41,261 bases of DNA, from positions 1 to 41,261 of IMG/VR virus record IMGVR_UViG_3300045051_000201; one strand, 5' to 3'. Source of the stretch: a virus. The number at the start of each line of letters is the position of its first letter. Position 1 is the stretch's first letter. Below are positions 32,771-40,124 of this stretch, piece by piece. Position numbers and translations under genes: made by a program. The notes under the pieces were generated by a model, which worked only from the letters and a program-made list of their open reading frames with translations, did not search any database and was not told the DNA's origin.

Positions 32771-33058
32771 ATGGCAATCAAGCTTAAAAAACATAAAAAA
32801 GAACCGGTTAAATATCCTATCGTAGCTTATGAAGAAAACGAGTGGGGAAGGTATAAGGTGCTGACGCAGGCAAACGGTGTCAAGGTTAAAATCCTTCGGG
32901 AGCCGTCGGAAAAGTACCGCGATAAGATGAAAAAGCGGCACGCCGAAGAAAAAAAGCGTCAAGCCGAATTGAAAGTAAAAAAGGACAAGGAAAAACTGAT
33001 TAACGACAAGATGCGCGAGATGGCCATTAAGGCATTGGAAAAGGAAGGTAAAATTTAA
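32771..33058 (+). CDS. Highly charged coiled-coil protein
   Basis: A 95-residue protein, about a third Lys, with a long helical segment (residues 47-95, KMKKRHAEEKKRQAELKVKK-type) likely to form a coiled coil. It lies between fibre genes, so a fibre chaperone or trimerisation factor is a reasonable guess. No known domain. Confidence 0.65.
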   Translation: MAIKLKKHKKEPVKYPIVAYEENEWGRYKVLTQANGVKVKILREPSEKYRDKMKKRHAEEKKRQAELKVKKDKEKLINDKMREMAIKALEKEGKI

Positions 33059-33960
33059 TGGCATACGTAACGCTACCGACTCAAACAAGCGCAGATCTCG
33101 ATAGCGCGGCTAACGTAAACCAGCTGCAGGAAAATATAACGTATATCGGTGGAGCTGCAGGAAGCACGAACCGGCATACCGTATTGTACGGACCGGTTAA
33201 CACGTCTACGGGATTTCCCAACGCGCTATCATCGGGAACAGGACTGAGCGTCGTATGGTCCGCATCGAGCGCGACGGCAACGTATATTTCTTTCGCCAAC
33301 GGATGGGGAGCTATCGGAGCAATCGATACAATAATACTTTTAGAATCAAATTTGACTTTCGCGTCGTTAACCAATTCAAATACAAGCTATTTATATTTTC
33401 AAAAAGAATCAGGCGGAACGATAACGGCAGGTTTTTCGACCATCGCTCCGACGTATGCGCAAATAGCGCCTTCGGCTTCGGCGGGTATGCCGTGGTTCGA
33501 TGTTAAAAACTACAAGATGTATTTTTATTCAACAACTACATGGGTAAGGAAAGACCGCGTTTTTTGCGGGGAAGTGACCGCCTCCGGTACGGCGTTAGCG
33601 TCAATATCGACATACGCATATAATGGATATTATACGTCCAATGAAACATCAACGCCCGCTGTCAATACGGCGGTATCATTTAGCCACAATATCGGCACCA
33701 AAATGATTTTAGCACATGCTTATGCGATAAATCTGTCAACAGAATACGGCTACACCGTAGGCACTATAGTGCCAGTATATGTTAACGACGGCGGTGGCGC
33801 GCAAGATATTAGTGTTCCGGTTAACATATCGAGAACTACATTAACGTTCAAAGGTGGTTTTAACGTTCCTTTTTATGTTCAAAAATTGGACACAAACGGC
33901 GTCGGCGCAGCGACAGTATCAAAGTGGAATATTTTTATCAGAGCCCGGAGGGAATTCTAA
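33058..33960 (+). CDS. Tail fibre / receptor-binding candidate
   Basis: A 300-residue Ser/Thr/Ala/Gly-rich beta protein. The N-terminus (ADLDSAANVNQLQENITYIG) looks like a fibre anchoring helix, the middle (YAQIAPSASAGMPWFDVKNY) like a fibre-shaft domain, and the end is beta-rich. It may be the outermost fibre. No enzyme motif is seen. Confidence 0.68.
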   Translation: MAYVTLPTQTSADLDSAANVNQLQENITYIGGAAGSTNRHTVLYGPVNTSTGFPNALSSGTGLSVVWSASSATATYISFANGWGAIGAIDTIILLESNLTFASLTNSNTSYLYFQKESGGTITAGFSTIAPTYAQIAPSASAGMPWFDVKNYKMYFYSTTTWVRKDRVFCGEVTASGTALASISTYAYNGYYTSNETSTPAVNTAVSFSHNIGTKMILAHAYAINLSTEYGYTVGTIVPVYVNDGGGAQDISVPVNISRTTLTFKGGFNVPFYVQKLDTNGVGAATVSKWNIFIRARREF

Positions 33961-34286
33961 TGGGACACTTCATCGATAAAAACGGCTGGTATTATGAAGG
34001 CGATAAAATATCAGGGAAGGATATAGCCGTTCCAAAAAGGCCGGACGAAACATATAGATGGAGCGGAACCGCATGGACTATCGACTCGGCGATTAAAAAA
34101 GAAAAAGACCAGCGGCTGATTAGAAATCAGATAGTGGACGAAACGCCGTATTTTGCCATGTTATTCATCCACCTGATTCAGAAGCTAATTCAAAAAGGAA
34201 CCATAACGGCATCCGATTTCTCAGCGGCGGACCAGGCCGAGTACAACAAGATCAAAACATGGGTTGACAATTACCTTAATATTTAA
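33960..34286 (+). CDS. Small tail-fibre assembly-type protein
   Basis: A 108-residue protein beginning MGHFIDKNGWYYEGDKISG with aromatic and Gly turns, then TYRWSGTAWTID (pattern of short fibre-assembly and DUF4376-like proteins), then a helical C-terminus. GGAGG lies before the ATG, which overlaps the fibre stop (TAATG). It likely chaperones or caps a fibre. Confidence 0.65.
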   Translation: MGHFIDKNGWYYEGDKISGKDIAVPKRPDETYRWSGTAWTIDSAIKKEKDQRLIRNQIVDETPYFAMLFIHLIQKLIQKGTITASDFSAADQAEYNKIKTWVDNYLNI

Positions 34287-34313
34287 CCGGTGAAGGATGG
34301 GGGATATGTGGAG

Positions 34314-34622
34314 ATGGCTAAGTCAATTACCTTTGAGCACGTTGAGGGAGTCATTACAGGTCTTAAATTCGGTGTCGCTGGCGTTGGCATTGCTCTTGGT
34401 TTTATTCAGCTTATTATTGGCGGTTACCTTAGACTCATACACGATCGAATTAAAAAGCTGGAATGTTCCGCCGACGTTACAACACAACACAATACAGATC
34501 TCGCAATAGTCAGGGAGCGCGTTCATAATTGCGAGGACGATATTAAAAAAATGATGGACATTGACCATCGGCTGACTATAGTGGAAATCGAGCATAAAAA
34601 CAATAAGGGGAAATGCGGATGA
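34314..34622 (+). CDS. Holin/XhlA-like membrane protein
   Basis: A 102-residue protein with one hydrophobic helix (about 17-40: FGVAGVGIALGFIQLIIGGY) followed by a charged coiled coil (LRLIHDRIKKLE). This layout resembles XhlA-type lysis accessory proteins. ATG 34314 is chosen because GGGGGA lies about nine bases upstream; GTG 34290 is an alternative. The stop overlaps the endolysin start. It likely helps endolysin release. Confidence 0.65.
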   Translation: MAKSITFEHVEGVITGLKFGVAGVGIALGFIQLIIGGYLRLIHDRIKKLECSADVTTQHNTDLAIVRERVHNCEDDIKKMMDIDHRLTIVEIEHKNNKGKCG

Positions 34623-35062
34623 AACCTCCCGTTGATAAGCCGGTTATTACGTCGCCGTATGGTATGCGGACTCTGAACGGAAAAAGACAATTCCATGATG
34701 GGATTGATTTTGTGTCCGGCGATAAAAGTAGCAATGTATATTCAATCCTTCCGGGTGTTGTTACCCTCGATTATGATCACTACGACGACGGGAAGCGGTG
34801 GTCAGATCCGGCCAATAGTGCCGGGAATTATGTAATTATCAAGTCAAATATAAACGGGGAAGACCATTTTGTCCGATACCTGCACCTAAAAGAAAACTTT
34901 GTCAGTGAGAATCAAAAGGTCGAAGAAGGCTTTTTGATTGGTACGTATGCCGATGTCGGCTTTTCGTTCGGGGCGCATTTGCACCTTGATATGTATAATA
35001 GCCGATGGGTCAAGATAGATCCGACGCCTATCATAAACGAAATAATAGGAGAACAATCATGA
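34619..35062 (+). CDS. M23 peptidase endolysin
   Basis: A 147-residue zinc metallopeptidase of family M23 (LytM/lysostaphin fold): HDGIDF (H26...D30, zinc ligands), ANSAGNYVIIK strand, YLHL and HLHLD (HxH, third ligand and general base). Such enzymes cut peptidoglycan cross-bridges or stems. There is no signal peptide, so it needs a holin. ATG 34619, overlapping the previous stop (ATGA), is preferred over 34613 because of SD spacing (AGGGG at eight bases). It could also be a tail-associated lysin, but the position in the lysis cassette favours endolysin. Confidence 0.85.
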   Translation: MKPPVDKPVITSPYGMRTLNGKRQFHDGIDFVSGDKSSNVYSILPGVVTLDYDHYDDGKRWSDPANSAGNYVIIKSNINGEDHFVRYLHLKENFVSENQKVEEGFLIGTYADVGFSFGAHLHLDMYNSRWVKIDPTPIINEIIGEQS

Positions 35063-35193
35063 TTGAGAAACTTCGAACCGCATGGGCTTTCGTTGTGGCG
35101 AACAAAAAGTATTTTATCGTCGGTGCCGCTGTTGTTATCGCTTGCGGGCTCTATTTCGCCGGATGTATTACTGGCTGCAACCTGGCAGGGTAG
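35059..35193 (+). CDS. 44-residue membrane peptide
   Basis: A short protein with a single hydrophobic helix (YFIVGAAVVIACGLYFAGC, residues 18-36) and a Cys-containing end. Good SD (AGGAG) and ATGA overlap with the endolysin stop. It may be a small holin, antiholin or pinholin-like subunit. Its short length and position support coding. Confidence 0.6.
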   Translation: MIEKLRTAWAFVVANKKYFIVGAAVVIACGLYFAGCITGCNLAG

Positions 35194-35194
35194 T

Positions 35195-35470
35195 ATGCAA
35201 ATACTCAAATCTTTTTTCTACAGCCGCGGGAAGTTCCAGCCGGTGTACTTCTGGGTGACTATTCTAATGAGCCTTATCGTTGCCACAGTTGTTCTTAAGC
35301 TTTCTGACTGTTGCTTCAGGCGGATATCCGACGGGCTGGTCCTCGGGCTCATGGGCATGGTTCTCGGGATCCTGGGCGTCTATAATTGGTTCAAGGCAAA
35401 ATCAGACGCCGGGGAAGCGCCAACGATTCCAGATGTGATTGAAAAGGTACGGCGTCATGGAAAAGTTTAA
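35195..35470 (+). CDS. Holin candidate (two to three membrane helices)
   Basis: A 91-residue protein with at least two membrane helices (about 17-35, VYFWVTILMSLIVATVVL; and 46-63, LVLGLMGMVLGILGVYNW) and a charged C-terminal tail. This is a common holin topology. ATG 35195 is the best start; an in-frame ORF extends upstream but overlaps the small membrane gene. The stop is inside the i-spanin-like gene start. Confidence 0.65.
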   Translation: MQILKSFFYSRGKFQPVYFWVTILMSLIVATVVLKLSDCCFRRISDGLVLGLMGMVLGILGVYNWFKAKSDAGEAPTIPDVIEKVRRHGKV

Positions 35471-35681
35471 GATTTGGATGCAAATAGCATGGAAGTATAT
35501 CGTCCTGGGCGTAGTCGTAGCCGGAGGAGTTCTAGCGACGATTCTTATGATCCGGTTTATGTCAAATAAAGCCGATGACGAAATCCATCAAAAAGTCGAG
35601 GATTTGACCGATGAAATCAAAAAGCATAAAGATACTTTGCGCGATATTGACAAGTATCTTAATAAGCACGGGGTGCGCTAG
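35457..35681 (+). CDS. Inner-membrane spanin-like protein
   Basis: A 74-residue protein with an N-terminal membrane helix (YIVLGVVVAGGVLATILMI, residues 14-32) followed by a periplasmic-type coiled coil (EIHQKVEDLTDEIKKHKDTL). That is the Rz-type i-spanin layout. Its 3' third overlaps, in another frame, the start of the lipoprotein gene. Spanin identity rests on architecture, since families are very diverse. Confidence 0.68.
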   Translation: MEKFKIWMQIAWKYIVLGVVVAGGVLATILMIRFMSNKADDEIHQKVEDLTDEIKKHKDTLRDIDKYLNKHGVR

Positions 35682-35934
35682 TGCGCCCGCCGTTAATCCG
35701 GTTATCGACCGGCCAGGTGATTGCGGCGATTGTTTCGGATATCTCGTTAAATGTCGTGACGGCTATAAAAAATGCGTGTCTGACTTGGAAGTCCAGAAAG
35801 ACTTTTTGAAGGACGTAAACGGCAAGATCCGGAAGAGCAAAATAAAAGCTGGACTTGTCGGCTTTTCAATTGGTGCGGCGGTCGTGACTATCTGTATTAT
35901 TCCGCCGGTTGTACTATATCTAATGAAGAAGTAA
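35611..35934 (+). CDS. Lipoprotein, outer-membrane spanin candidate
   Basis: A 107-residue protein with a lipoprotein signal (hydrophobic h-region and lipobox ISTGC, Cys about residue 22). It starts within the i-spanin-like gene (71 bases overlap in a different frame), as Rz1 does in Rz. Unlike typical o-spanins it has a C-terminal hydrophobic helix (LVGFSIGAAVVTICIIPPVV) which could make it a unimolecular spanin. It is the last gene before the terminator. Confidence 0.68.
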   Translation: MKSKSIKILCAILTSILISTGCASAPAVNPVIDRPGDCGDCFGYLVKCRDGYKKCVSDLEVQKDFLKDVNGKIRKSKIKAGLVGFSIGAAVVTICIIPPVVLYLMKK

Positions 35935-35946
35935 TCCCCGAATAAC

Positions 35947-36008
35947 CCTCGGGCGCCCCAACAGCCAATACCTCGATTACCCCGCCTCTGCCCGAGGCGT
36001 TATTTTTT
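35947..36008 (+). terminator. Terminator of the late operon
   Basis: CCTCGGGC (35947-35954) and GCCCGAGG (35990-35997) form an 8-bp stem with a 35-base loop, followed by CGTTATTTTTT. It ends the rightward late operon where the leftward genes arriving from the other side end (36000). The long loop is unusual for an intrinsic terminator, but the T-run is good. Confidence 0.65.
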
Positions 36009-36413
36009 GCCATTAACCAATTCGATAGCCAACTCTTCCGCCGGCCACCAGACTGTCTTAATGGCAAAATTCATGGCATACGGACCTTCGATTGGCAATC
36101 TTGACAGTGCGTAAGACTCACGCCACATATTATGATACTGTACGCCAATATACAATTGACCTTTTTCTACCTTCCATGTCGGTGTATAAAGAAGCTCGTT
36201 TTTTGTATCGGTAGCGTAGAAGTGATTCCATATAATCATATCATCGTCACGGACTACATTTGACGCGCCGTCTTCGATTGTCCATTCGGTGACGAGCGGC
36301 ATACGAACCTGATGGAGCTTCATATCATCGCCGGAAATAACAAAGAACCCTTTTTGTTTTACCGACGCGCAAGAAACACAAAGAACCGCTAAAAGAATAC
36401 ATAAGCTTTTCAT
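36000..36413 (-). CDS. Lipoprotein, unknown (possible exclusion factor)
   Basis: A 137-residue lipoprotein: signal MKSLCILLAVLCVSC with a lipobox at VSC (Cys15), then a beta-rich domain with many Trp/Tyr (WHFYATD-like, VGVQYHNMW-type). ATG 36413 is chosen because GGGAGG lies about eight bases upstream. It follows the small lipoprotein (ATGA overlap) and the integrase. Lipoproteins in lysogenic genes may block superinfection at the outer membrane; this is a guess. Confidence 0.7.
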   Translation of the reverse strand: MKSLCILLAVLCVSCASVKQKGFFVISGDDMKLHQVRMPLVTEWTIEDGASNVVRDDDMIIWNHFYATDTKNELLYTPTWKVEKGQLYIGVQYHNMWRESYALSRLPIEGPYAMNFAIKTVWWPAEELAIELVNGKK

Positions 36414-36547
36414 TTGCATGGCCTCCCATGATTATTATGATGCCCATAGTGGTTATGGTGCAATTGCTCATTATACCAGCTTTTATACTGCGGCGTATTG
36501 CAAGCGGTAAAGAGCACGGTGATAAGCACGAATATTAGTGTTTTCAT
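36410..36547 (-). CDS. 45-residue His-rich lipoprotein
   Basis: Signal [16 protein letters not shown] with a lipobox (TAC, Cys16), then a short tail containing many histidines (HHNHYGHHNNHG). ATG 36547 overlaps the integrase stop and has AGGGG upstream. Its stop overlaps the next lipoprotein start. The His-rich tail would sit in the periplasm and could bind zinc, nickel or copper. It may act with the next lipoprotein. Confidence 0.65.
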   Translation of the reverse strand: MKTLIFVLITVLFTACNTPQYKSWYNEQLHHNHYGHHNNHGRPCK

Positions 36548-37401
36548 TTTATCCCCTGACTTTTGGCATCCGGACGGCCGTGAAAATAATGTTCGATAGT
36601 GGTCGTGGCGGATGAATGCCCCAGGGCTTTCTGGACTTGATCCACGCTTAATTTCATCACGTCTTTGAGATACATAGCTTTACTATGCCTAAATGTATGC
36701 GGGTGGACGTGCTTTTCAAGTATTTCCATGCTTGCCGTGTCAATCAGACGCCATACGGCTGCGCGGTGGTATTTCGTTTCCTGCTTTTTGTTCCTTTTAG
36801 CATGGTTACAAATCAAGTATACTTGCCCGTTGAAATAATCACGGCATTTTTGGAAAAGGTCAACGGACATATAGACGACGTTTTCCTTCCGTCCCTTCCC
36901 GATGATTTTAATTTCGATATACCCTCCGGACTCTTTACAATCGGCTAATTTGATATTGCACATTTCCGAAACTCGAAGCCCGGTCCAGAATAAAACTTGC
37001 ATAATTAAAGACACGTTTTCAGGTGCCTTTTTAATGAGCTTGTCAATCTCGGCTTTTTTAAGATATCCGCTGTCCGTTACGCCCCGCATACGGCTGGCAG
37101 GGCGAACGGCATCCAGGCTTTCCGTGAGGTCCGGCAGGCGGGGATCGTGCCGGTATATCTTGCCCATGACTGACTTGACGGCGGCAATGGATAGGGCCAG
37201 GGTTGACTGGTTGTTAATAGACCGCAGCCACGCTAAAAGGCTATCAAGGTCTTTTTCCTTGCCATGTGTTGTGCAATATTTGAGGTATTGCGCCATGCGC
37301 CCCCGGTACGTTTTTCGCGTTTCATCGGACACGGGGAGGCGGTCGATAACGGCCAGATAGTCATAATTGGGGACGACAGTGAGGGATTTATTTTGTTTCA
37401 T
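36544..37401 (-). CDS. int: Tyrosine recombinase (integrase)
   Basis: A 285-residue site-specific recombinase. The N-terminal SAM-like core-binding domain (~residues 20-100) is followed by the catalytic domain with all key residues: Arg143 in TGLRVSE, a lysine in the IIGKGRKE beta-hairpin, His235 and Arg238 in HPHTFRH, His262 in LGHSS, and the nucleophile Tyr272 in EHYFHG. It lacks the extra N-terminal arm-binding domain of lambda Int. It overlaps both neighbours, so it is transcribed with the pentapeptide and lipoprotein genes. It implies a temperate phage. No attP was identified. Confidence 0.92.
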   Translation of the reverse strand: MKQNKSLTVVPNYDYLAVIDRLPVSDETRKTYRGRMAQYLKYCTTHGKEKDLDSLLAWLRSINNQSTLALSIAAVKSVMGKIYRHDPRLPDLTESLDAVRPASRMRGVTDSGYLKKAEIDKLIKKAPENVSLIMQVLFWTGLRVSEMCNIKLADCKESGGYIEIKIIGKGRKENVVYMSVDLFQKCRDYFNGQVYLICNHAKRNKKQETKYHRAAVWRLIDTASMEILEKHVHPHTFRHSKAMYLKDVMKLSVDQVQKALGHSSATTTIEHYFHGRPDAKSQGIK

Positions 37402-37861
37402 AATCTTTAATCATTTTAATATATTGACCGTATTCTGATATCTGCTCGTCGGTGTAATTGTGCTGATTGCCTATGGTTTGATATTTTTTCGCCCACCTAT
37501 CAACGGTATGATCCTCGCACCCGATTTTAATACGGCCGTCCATGTACCATACCGAATGCACCGACCCGGCAATGGTAATAATGGGCAGTTTTATATTTTT
37601 GGCTCCGTACAGGTTGGCCCCGGACAGGTAGGCTCCGGACAGGTCGGCTCTGGGCAGGTTGGCTCCGGACAGGTTGGCTCCGGACAGGTCGGCTCTGGAC
37701 AGGTCGGCTCCGGACAGGTCGGCTCTGGACAGGTCGGCTCCGGACAGGTTGGCTCCGTACAGGTTTTTATCTTTGTTTTTTAATACCGCATCACAGACGT
37801 TTTCATACTCACCGACAATTATTATCTCGCCCGTAAATCTGTTTTTAATTTCTACGTTCAT
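37388..37861 (-). CDS. Pentapeptide-repeat protein
   Basis: A 157-residue protein. After an N-terminal strand region (about residues 1-32), 11 consecutive pentapeptides of A(N/D)LSG/A(N/D)LSR type (residues ~33-87) form a right-handed beta-helix, then a C-terminal domain with Trp/His ([17 protein letters not shown]). Pentapeptide proteins often mimic DNA (Qnr/MfpA) or act as toxins or immunity factors. The start at ATG 37861 follows GGGAGGGTG. The repeats are also near-identical in DNA. Confidence 0.82.
   Translation of the reverse strand: MNVEIKNRFTGEIIIVGEYENVCDAVLKNKDKNLYGANLSGADLSRADLSGADLSRADLSGANLSGANLPRADLSGAYLSGANLYGAKNIKLPIITIAGSVHSVWYMDGRIKIGCEDHTVDRWAKKYQTIGNQHNYTDEQISEYGQYIKMIKDYETK
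37601..37765 (-). repeat. 11 x 15-bp tandem repeat encoding pentapeptides
   Basis: Eleven 15-bp units with few differences (plus-strand core GGCTCCGGACAGGTC). Most changes swap Asn/Asp or Gly/Arg. Such an array can gain or lose units by slippage without breaking frame. Confidence 0.85.
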
Positions 37862-37995
37862 TTTATCACCCTCCCGCACTCTACGCACTTAACCCACGGC
37901 GTTTTAGTCGTATCCGTTTCGACCGTGGCGACGTGCCCGCATGAGGGGCACTTGACGAGGATTTTTCGGTAGCTTGCTTTAATGTGGCCGATCAT
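37858..37995 (-). CDS. 45-residue zinc ribbon
   Basis: A small protein with two CxxC pairs (KCPSCGHVA and KCVECGRV), a complete zinc ribbon. It overlaps the pentapeptide gene start (ATGA) and the upstream gene stop (ATGA), which supports expression. No function is known; the ribbon may bind DNA or RNA polymerase. Confidence 0.65.
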   Translation of the reverse strand: MIGHIKASYRKILVKCPSCGHVATVETDTTKTPWVKCVECGRVIK

Positions 37996-38168
37996 GACCG
38001 CGCCTCGTTTGCTATTAAAACAATAAGGTCAAGTACATCATCCGTCAATTGCGCGGCCACGGCGTCCGATACGGGAATGGTTATAACCGGCCGGTCGTGT
38101 TCATTCATCAGGGTGAGGTAATCGGGAATCATGTTCCCGATTTCTTCGACGTACGCCGATTTTATCAT
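37992..38168 (-). CDS. 58-residue acidic protein, unknown
   Basis: A small acidic helical protein (starts MIKSAYVEEIGNMIPDYL). A GAGG site lies before the ATG and the stop overlaps the zinc-ribbon start by four bases. It has no cysteines or membrane parts. Could be an inhibitor or antitoxin-like protein; no evidence beyond charge. Confidence 0.6.
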   Translation of the reverse strand: MIKSAYVEEIGNMIPDYLTLMNEHDRPVITIPVSDAVAAQLTDDVLDLIVLIANEARS

Positions 38169-38200
38169 TTTTTTATACCTCTAAGTCTTTATTGTTGATT

Positions 38201-38968
38201 TTATACTCTTAATTGCAAAGTAAAATAATCATATTTTCTTTTGCATACAGGGCACTCAAGCCATTCGATAAGGGCGGGAGCTTCGGCGTCATCGGAATCA
38301 TCGTGATATTCTAATGTACCTCCGCAGAATGCGCATTTTTGTTTCATTTTCGCACCTTCCATTATTTCGCCCCATTGTTCAGCCATCGCGGCGGCAATAC
38401 CGGTAAAAGTTTTTGACCTTGATTTCTGGTCGCGTTCTTTCCGACCTTGAAATTTGCGATAATTGCCATAAGCATCTTTGCATCCGCCGTTAACATATGG
38501 TTCATGATTTTCGATGATACAAGTGCTAATTAGAGGAGGTAGATTTTTAAGCCATAGGCACGTTCTTTTAGAATACGGGTGCCCGAAATGATACGGTTGA
38601 ATTGCTTGTGAATACATCGGCAATTCACAGATTTTCATGGGCGTCGGATTTTCTATTGCTATGTGCTCAATGGGAAAATTATACAAATCAATAAAAAACT
38701 TTCTGGCCTCCAGCATTTTTTGGTATCTTTCTTTTTGGATAATACCTTTTACGCGCATTCTTACAGCAGACGCGTTTGTTAGATACGTGCACGGCGGGAA
38801 AGCAATCATCATATCCCAACCGTCATTGATTATGTACATGACGTCACCTTGATAGTGCGGGCCGGGTGATTCCGTGGGCAGTAAATCGCAAGACATTGCG
38901 TCATGTCCGCGAGCTATAAAAGCGTCGCGGACAACTCCGGAATACTCACAGGCCACTAAAATTCTCAT
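38201..38968 (-). CDS. C5-methyltransferase-like protein with zinc-ribbon tail
   Basis: A 255-residue protein. N-terminal MRILVACEYSGVVRDAF is a SAM-binding strand-loop, followed by DLLPTESP-type acidic segment and IAFPPCTYLTNAS, the PPC loop of cytosine-C5 DNA methyltransferases, and IAIENP (ENV-like motif). It is shorter than Dcm-type enzymes and lacks a clear target-recognition domain. The end carries CAFCGG...CPVCKRK, a zinc ribbon. Phages use such proteins to protect DNA against host restriction. The start overlaps the previous stop (ATGA at 38968-38965). Activity uncertain. Confidence 0.78.
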   Translation of the reverse strand: MRILVACEYSGVVRDAFIARGHDAMSCDLLPTESPGPHYQGDVMYIINDGWDMMIAFPPCTYLTNASAVRMRVKGIIQKERYQKMLEARKFFIDLYNFPIEHIAIENPTPMKICELPMYSQAIQPYHFGHPYSKRTCLWLKNLPPLISTCIIENHEPYVNGGCKDAYGNYRKFQGRKERDQKSRSKTFTGIAAAMAEQWGEIMEGAKMKQKCAFCGGTLEYHDDSDDAEAPALIEWLECPVCKRKYDYFTLQLRV

Positions 38969-39117
38969 ACGATTTGAAACCATACTTTTTGACCGTCAAT
39001 GGTGCATTTATAAAAGCCGGTAACAGAAAGATTATAGACGGCAATGCGAAGGCACATATTTTTCACATATTGCGCGGCGTCTTCGGGTTTTTTCAATTCA
39101 ATCTTTTTAACGTTCAT
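38965..39117 (-). CDS. 50-residue protein, unknown
   Basis: A small protein beginning MNVKKIELKKPEDAAQYV with a strand-rich end. The ATG at 39117 has CGGAGG eight bases upstream; the frame is open upstream (to 39195) but that part lies over the promoter. It overlaps the methyltransferase start. Unknown function. Confidence 0.6.
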   Translation of the reverse strand: MNVKKIELKKPEDAAQYVKNMCLRIAVYNLSVTGFYKCTIDGQKVWFQIV

Positions 39118-39152
39118 TTTCGTCCTCCGGTTTGTTTCGTTCTTATGCATAC

Positions 39153-39180
39153 AATGTAATACAACAAAACAAAAAGTCAA
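39153..39180 (-). promoter_or_regulatory. Possible leftward promoter
   Basis: On the minus strand TTGACT (39180-39175), 16-base spacer, TACATT (39158-39153), about 36 bases before the ATG at 39117. The -35 is 5/6 and the -10 4/6. It would drive the methyltransferase-to-integrase genes. Confidence 0.4.
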
Positions 39181-39252
39181 GTATTTTTTTGTCACATTAT
39201 AGAAAAAGCGGGGGTATTAAGACATAATATCCCTTTTGTCTCTATTGCTTAA

Positions 39253-39423
39253 TTATATATTCGGACATCTAAGATTAAATATACCGCCGCACGAACAGCT
39301 ATCGCCAACATCATACGGCACTGTTTCCATCTTGCCACACAAATCACAGACAAGCGGGAACGGGCACCCACCAATTTTCATGGCCTCATCTGGAGTAAGT
39401 TTGCATGACTCACAAGGGTTCAT
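39253..39423 (-). CDS. 56-residue zinc-binding protein
   Basis: A small protein with eight cysteines in CxxC and CxC pairs (NPCESCKL, LVCDLCGK, SCSCGG, RCPN), able to hold two zincs. A strong SD (GGAGG) lies in the repeated sequence just upstream of its ATG. The 129 bases between it and the next promoter hold no gene. Confidence 0.62.
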   Translation of the reverse strand: MNPCESCKLTPDEAMKIGGCPFPLVCDLCGKMETVPYDVGDSCSCGGIFNLRCPNI

Positions 39424-39583
39424 CTACTCCACCTCCTTCGGCGTCTCTTGTATAAAATGAGCCGCTATTTTATCACGTCACCGTGACGTGTAAAGATTAT
39501 GTGGGATTTTATCCAGGCCTAATCATTCATAAATTCATGAATACCCTGTATTGAGCACACACTCTCAACCAATTCAATGCCTG
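39421..39583. repeat. 163-bp direct repeat, copy A
   Basis: Matches 41099-41261 with two mismatches that are visible (39431 and 39480); the last 103 bases (39481-39583) are identical. It spans a start codon, its ribosome site, a gene-less stretch, and the 3' end of the 55-residue gene. It also preserves a short coding tail (DKIAAHFIQETPKE-) that resembles the end of the methylase fragment at 39777. Confidence 0.9.
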
Positions 39584-39686
39584 TCGCCGTAACGATAACC
39601 GTCATGTGCGGATTGCACTCCTGACTATTCAGATATTTCAACAGTGGGATACAGGCTTCTTTGAGTTTGTCACTTTTTTCTTGCAT
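39519..39686 (-). CDS. 55-residue protein (duplicated at the window end)
   Basis: A small soluble protein beginning MQEKSDKLKEACIPLL with TVIVTATGIELVESVCSIQG in the C-terminal half. GGAG lies eight bases before the ATG. The last 21 codons occur again, identical, at 41197-41261, so a paralogue runs past the right edge. The function is unknown. Confidence 0.62.
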   Translation of the reverse strand: MQEKSDKLKEACIPLLKYLNSQECNPHMTVIVTATGIELVESVCSIQGIHEFMND

Positions 39687-39780
39687 CGACGTGCTCCTTT
39701 ATTAATGTAATTATCTCGGCGAGTTCATATATTGCAACGGCGATTAAATAGATTGTTACAATGATAAGTAATACCTTCAC
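39670..39780 (-). CDS. 36-residue membrane peptide
   Basis: A short GTG-started ORF (overlapping the previous stop as GTGA) with GGAGGGGGA upstream. It encodes one hydrophobic helix (KVLLIIVTIYLIAVAIYEL) and a charged end. Translation is plausible because of the strong SD; a toxin-like or membrane-regulatory role cannot be excluded. Confidence 0.55.
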   Translation of the reverse strand: MKVLLIIVTIYLIAVAIYELAEIITLIKEHVDARKK

Positions 39781-40118
39781 TCCCCCTCCTTCGGCGGCTG
39801 ACCGCTCAATATTTCCCATGCGAGCTTAACCACCGCCGGTACTTGTCCATTGCCAATGGCGCCAACCTGGTCCACGTAGGAATCCAACCCATGCTCCACT
39901 CCAAAATTGATGGATGGGGCTTGTAGCCAAAAAGACGGGCATTTTCCTCTAACTCTTTGGAATACCGCGCTTTCCTTGCAATACCCCAACCTCTTTTGCC
40001 CATGCTCTTCGTCGGTGCAGGCAATCCAAATCCGCTCTCGCTCCAACGGTCCACCGCAACTTTTAGCTCCGATAATTCCCCATGCTGCAGAATACCCCAT
40101 CGCGGCAAGGTCGCACAA
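39777..40118 (-). pseudogene. C-terminal fragment of a C5 DNA methyltransferase
   Basis: The reading frame matches only the C-terminal end of Dcm-type methylases: DLAAMGYSAAWGIIGA, LERERIWIAC (the QRxR motif region) and the final QVGAIGNGQVPAVVKLAWEI helix. The SAM-binding and PPC parts are missing, and the frame opens directly after a stop with only a TTG; the first ATG is at 40100. It is most likely a remnant. Its end (PPKEGE then GTGA) resembles the coding relic inside the 163-bp repeat. Confidence 0.72.
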
Positions 40119-40124
40119 CGTCTA

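Noticed and set aside
37601-37765. Plus-strand Gly/Val/Gln-rich repeat protein
   Set aside because: It is the antisense reading of the pentapeptide array, which has a good start, ribosome site and family pattern on the minus strand.
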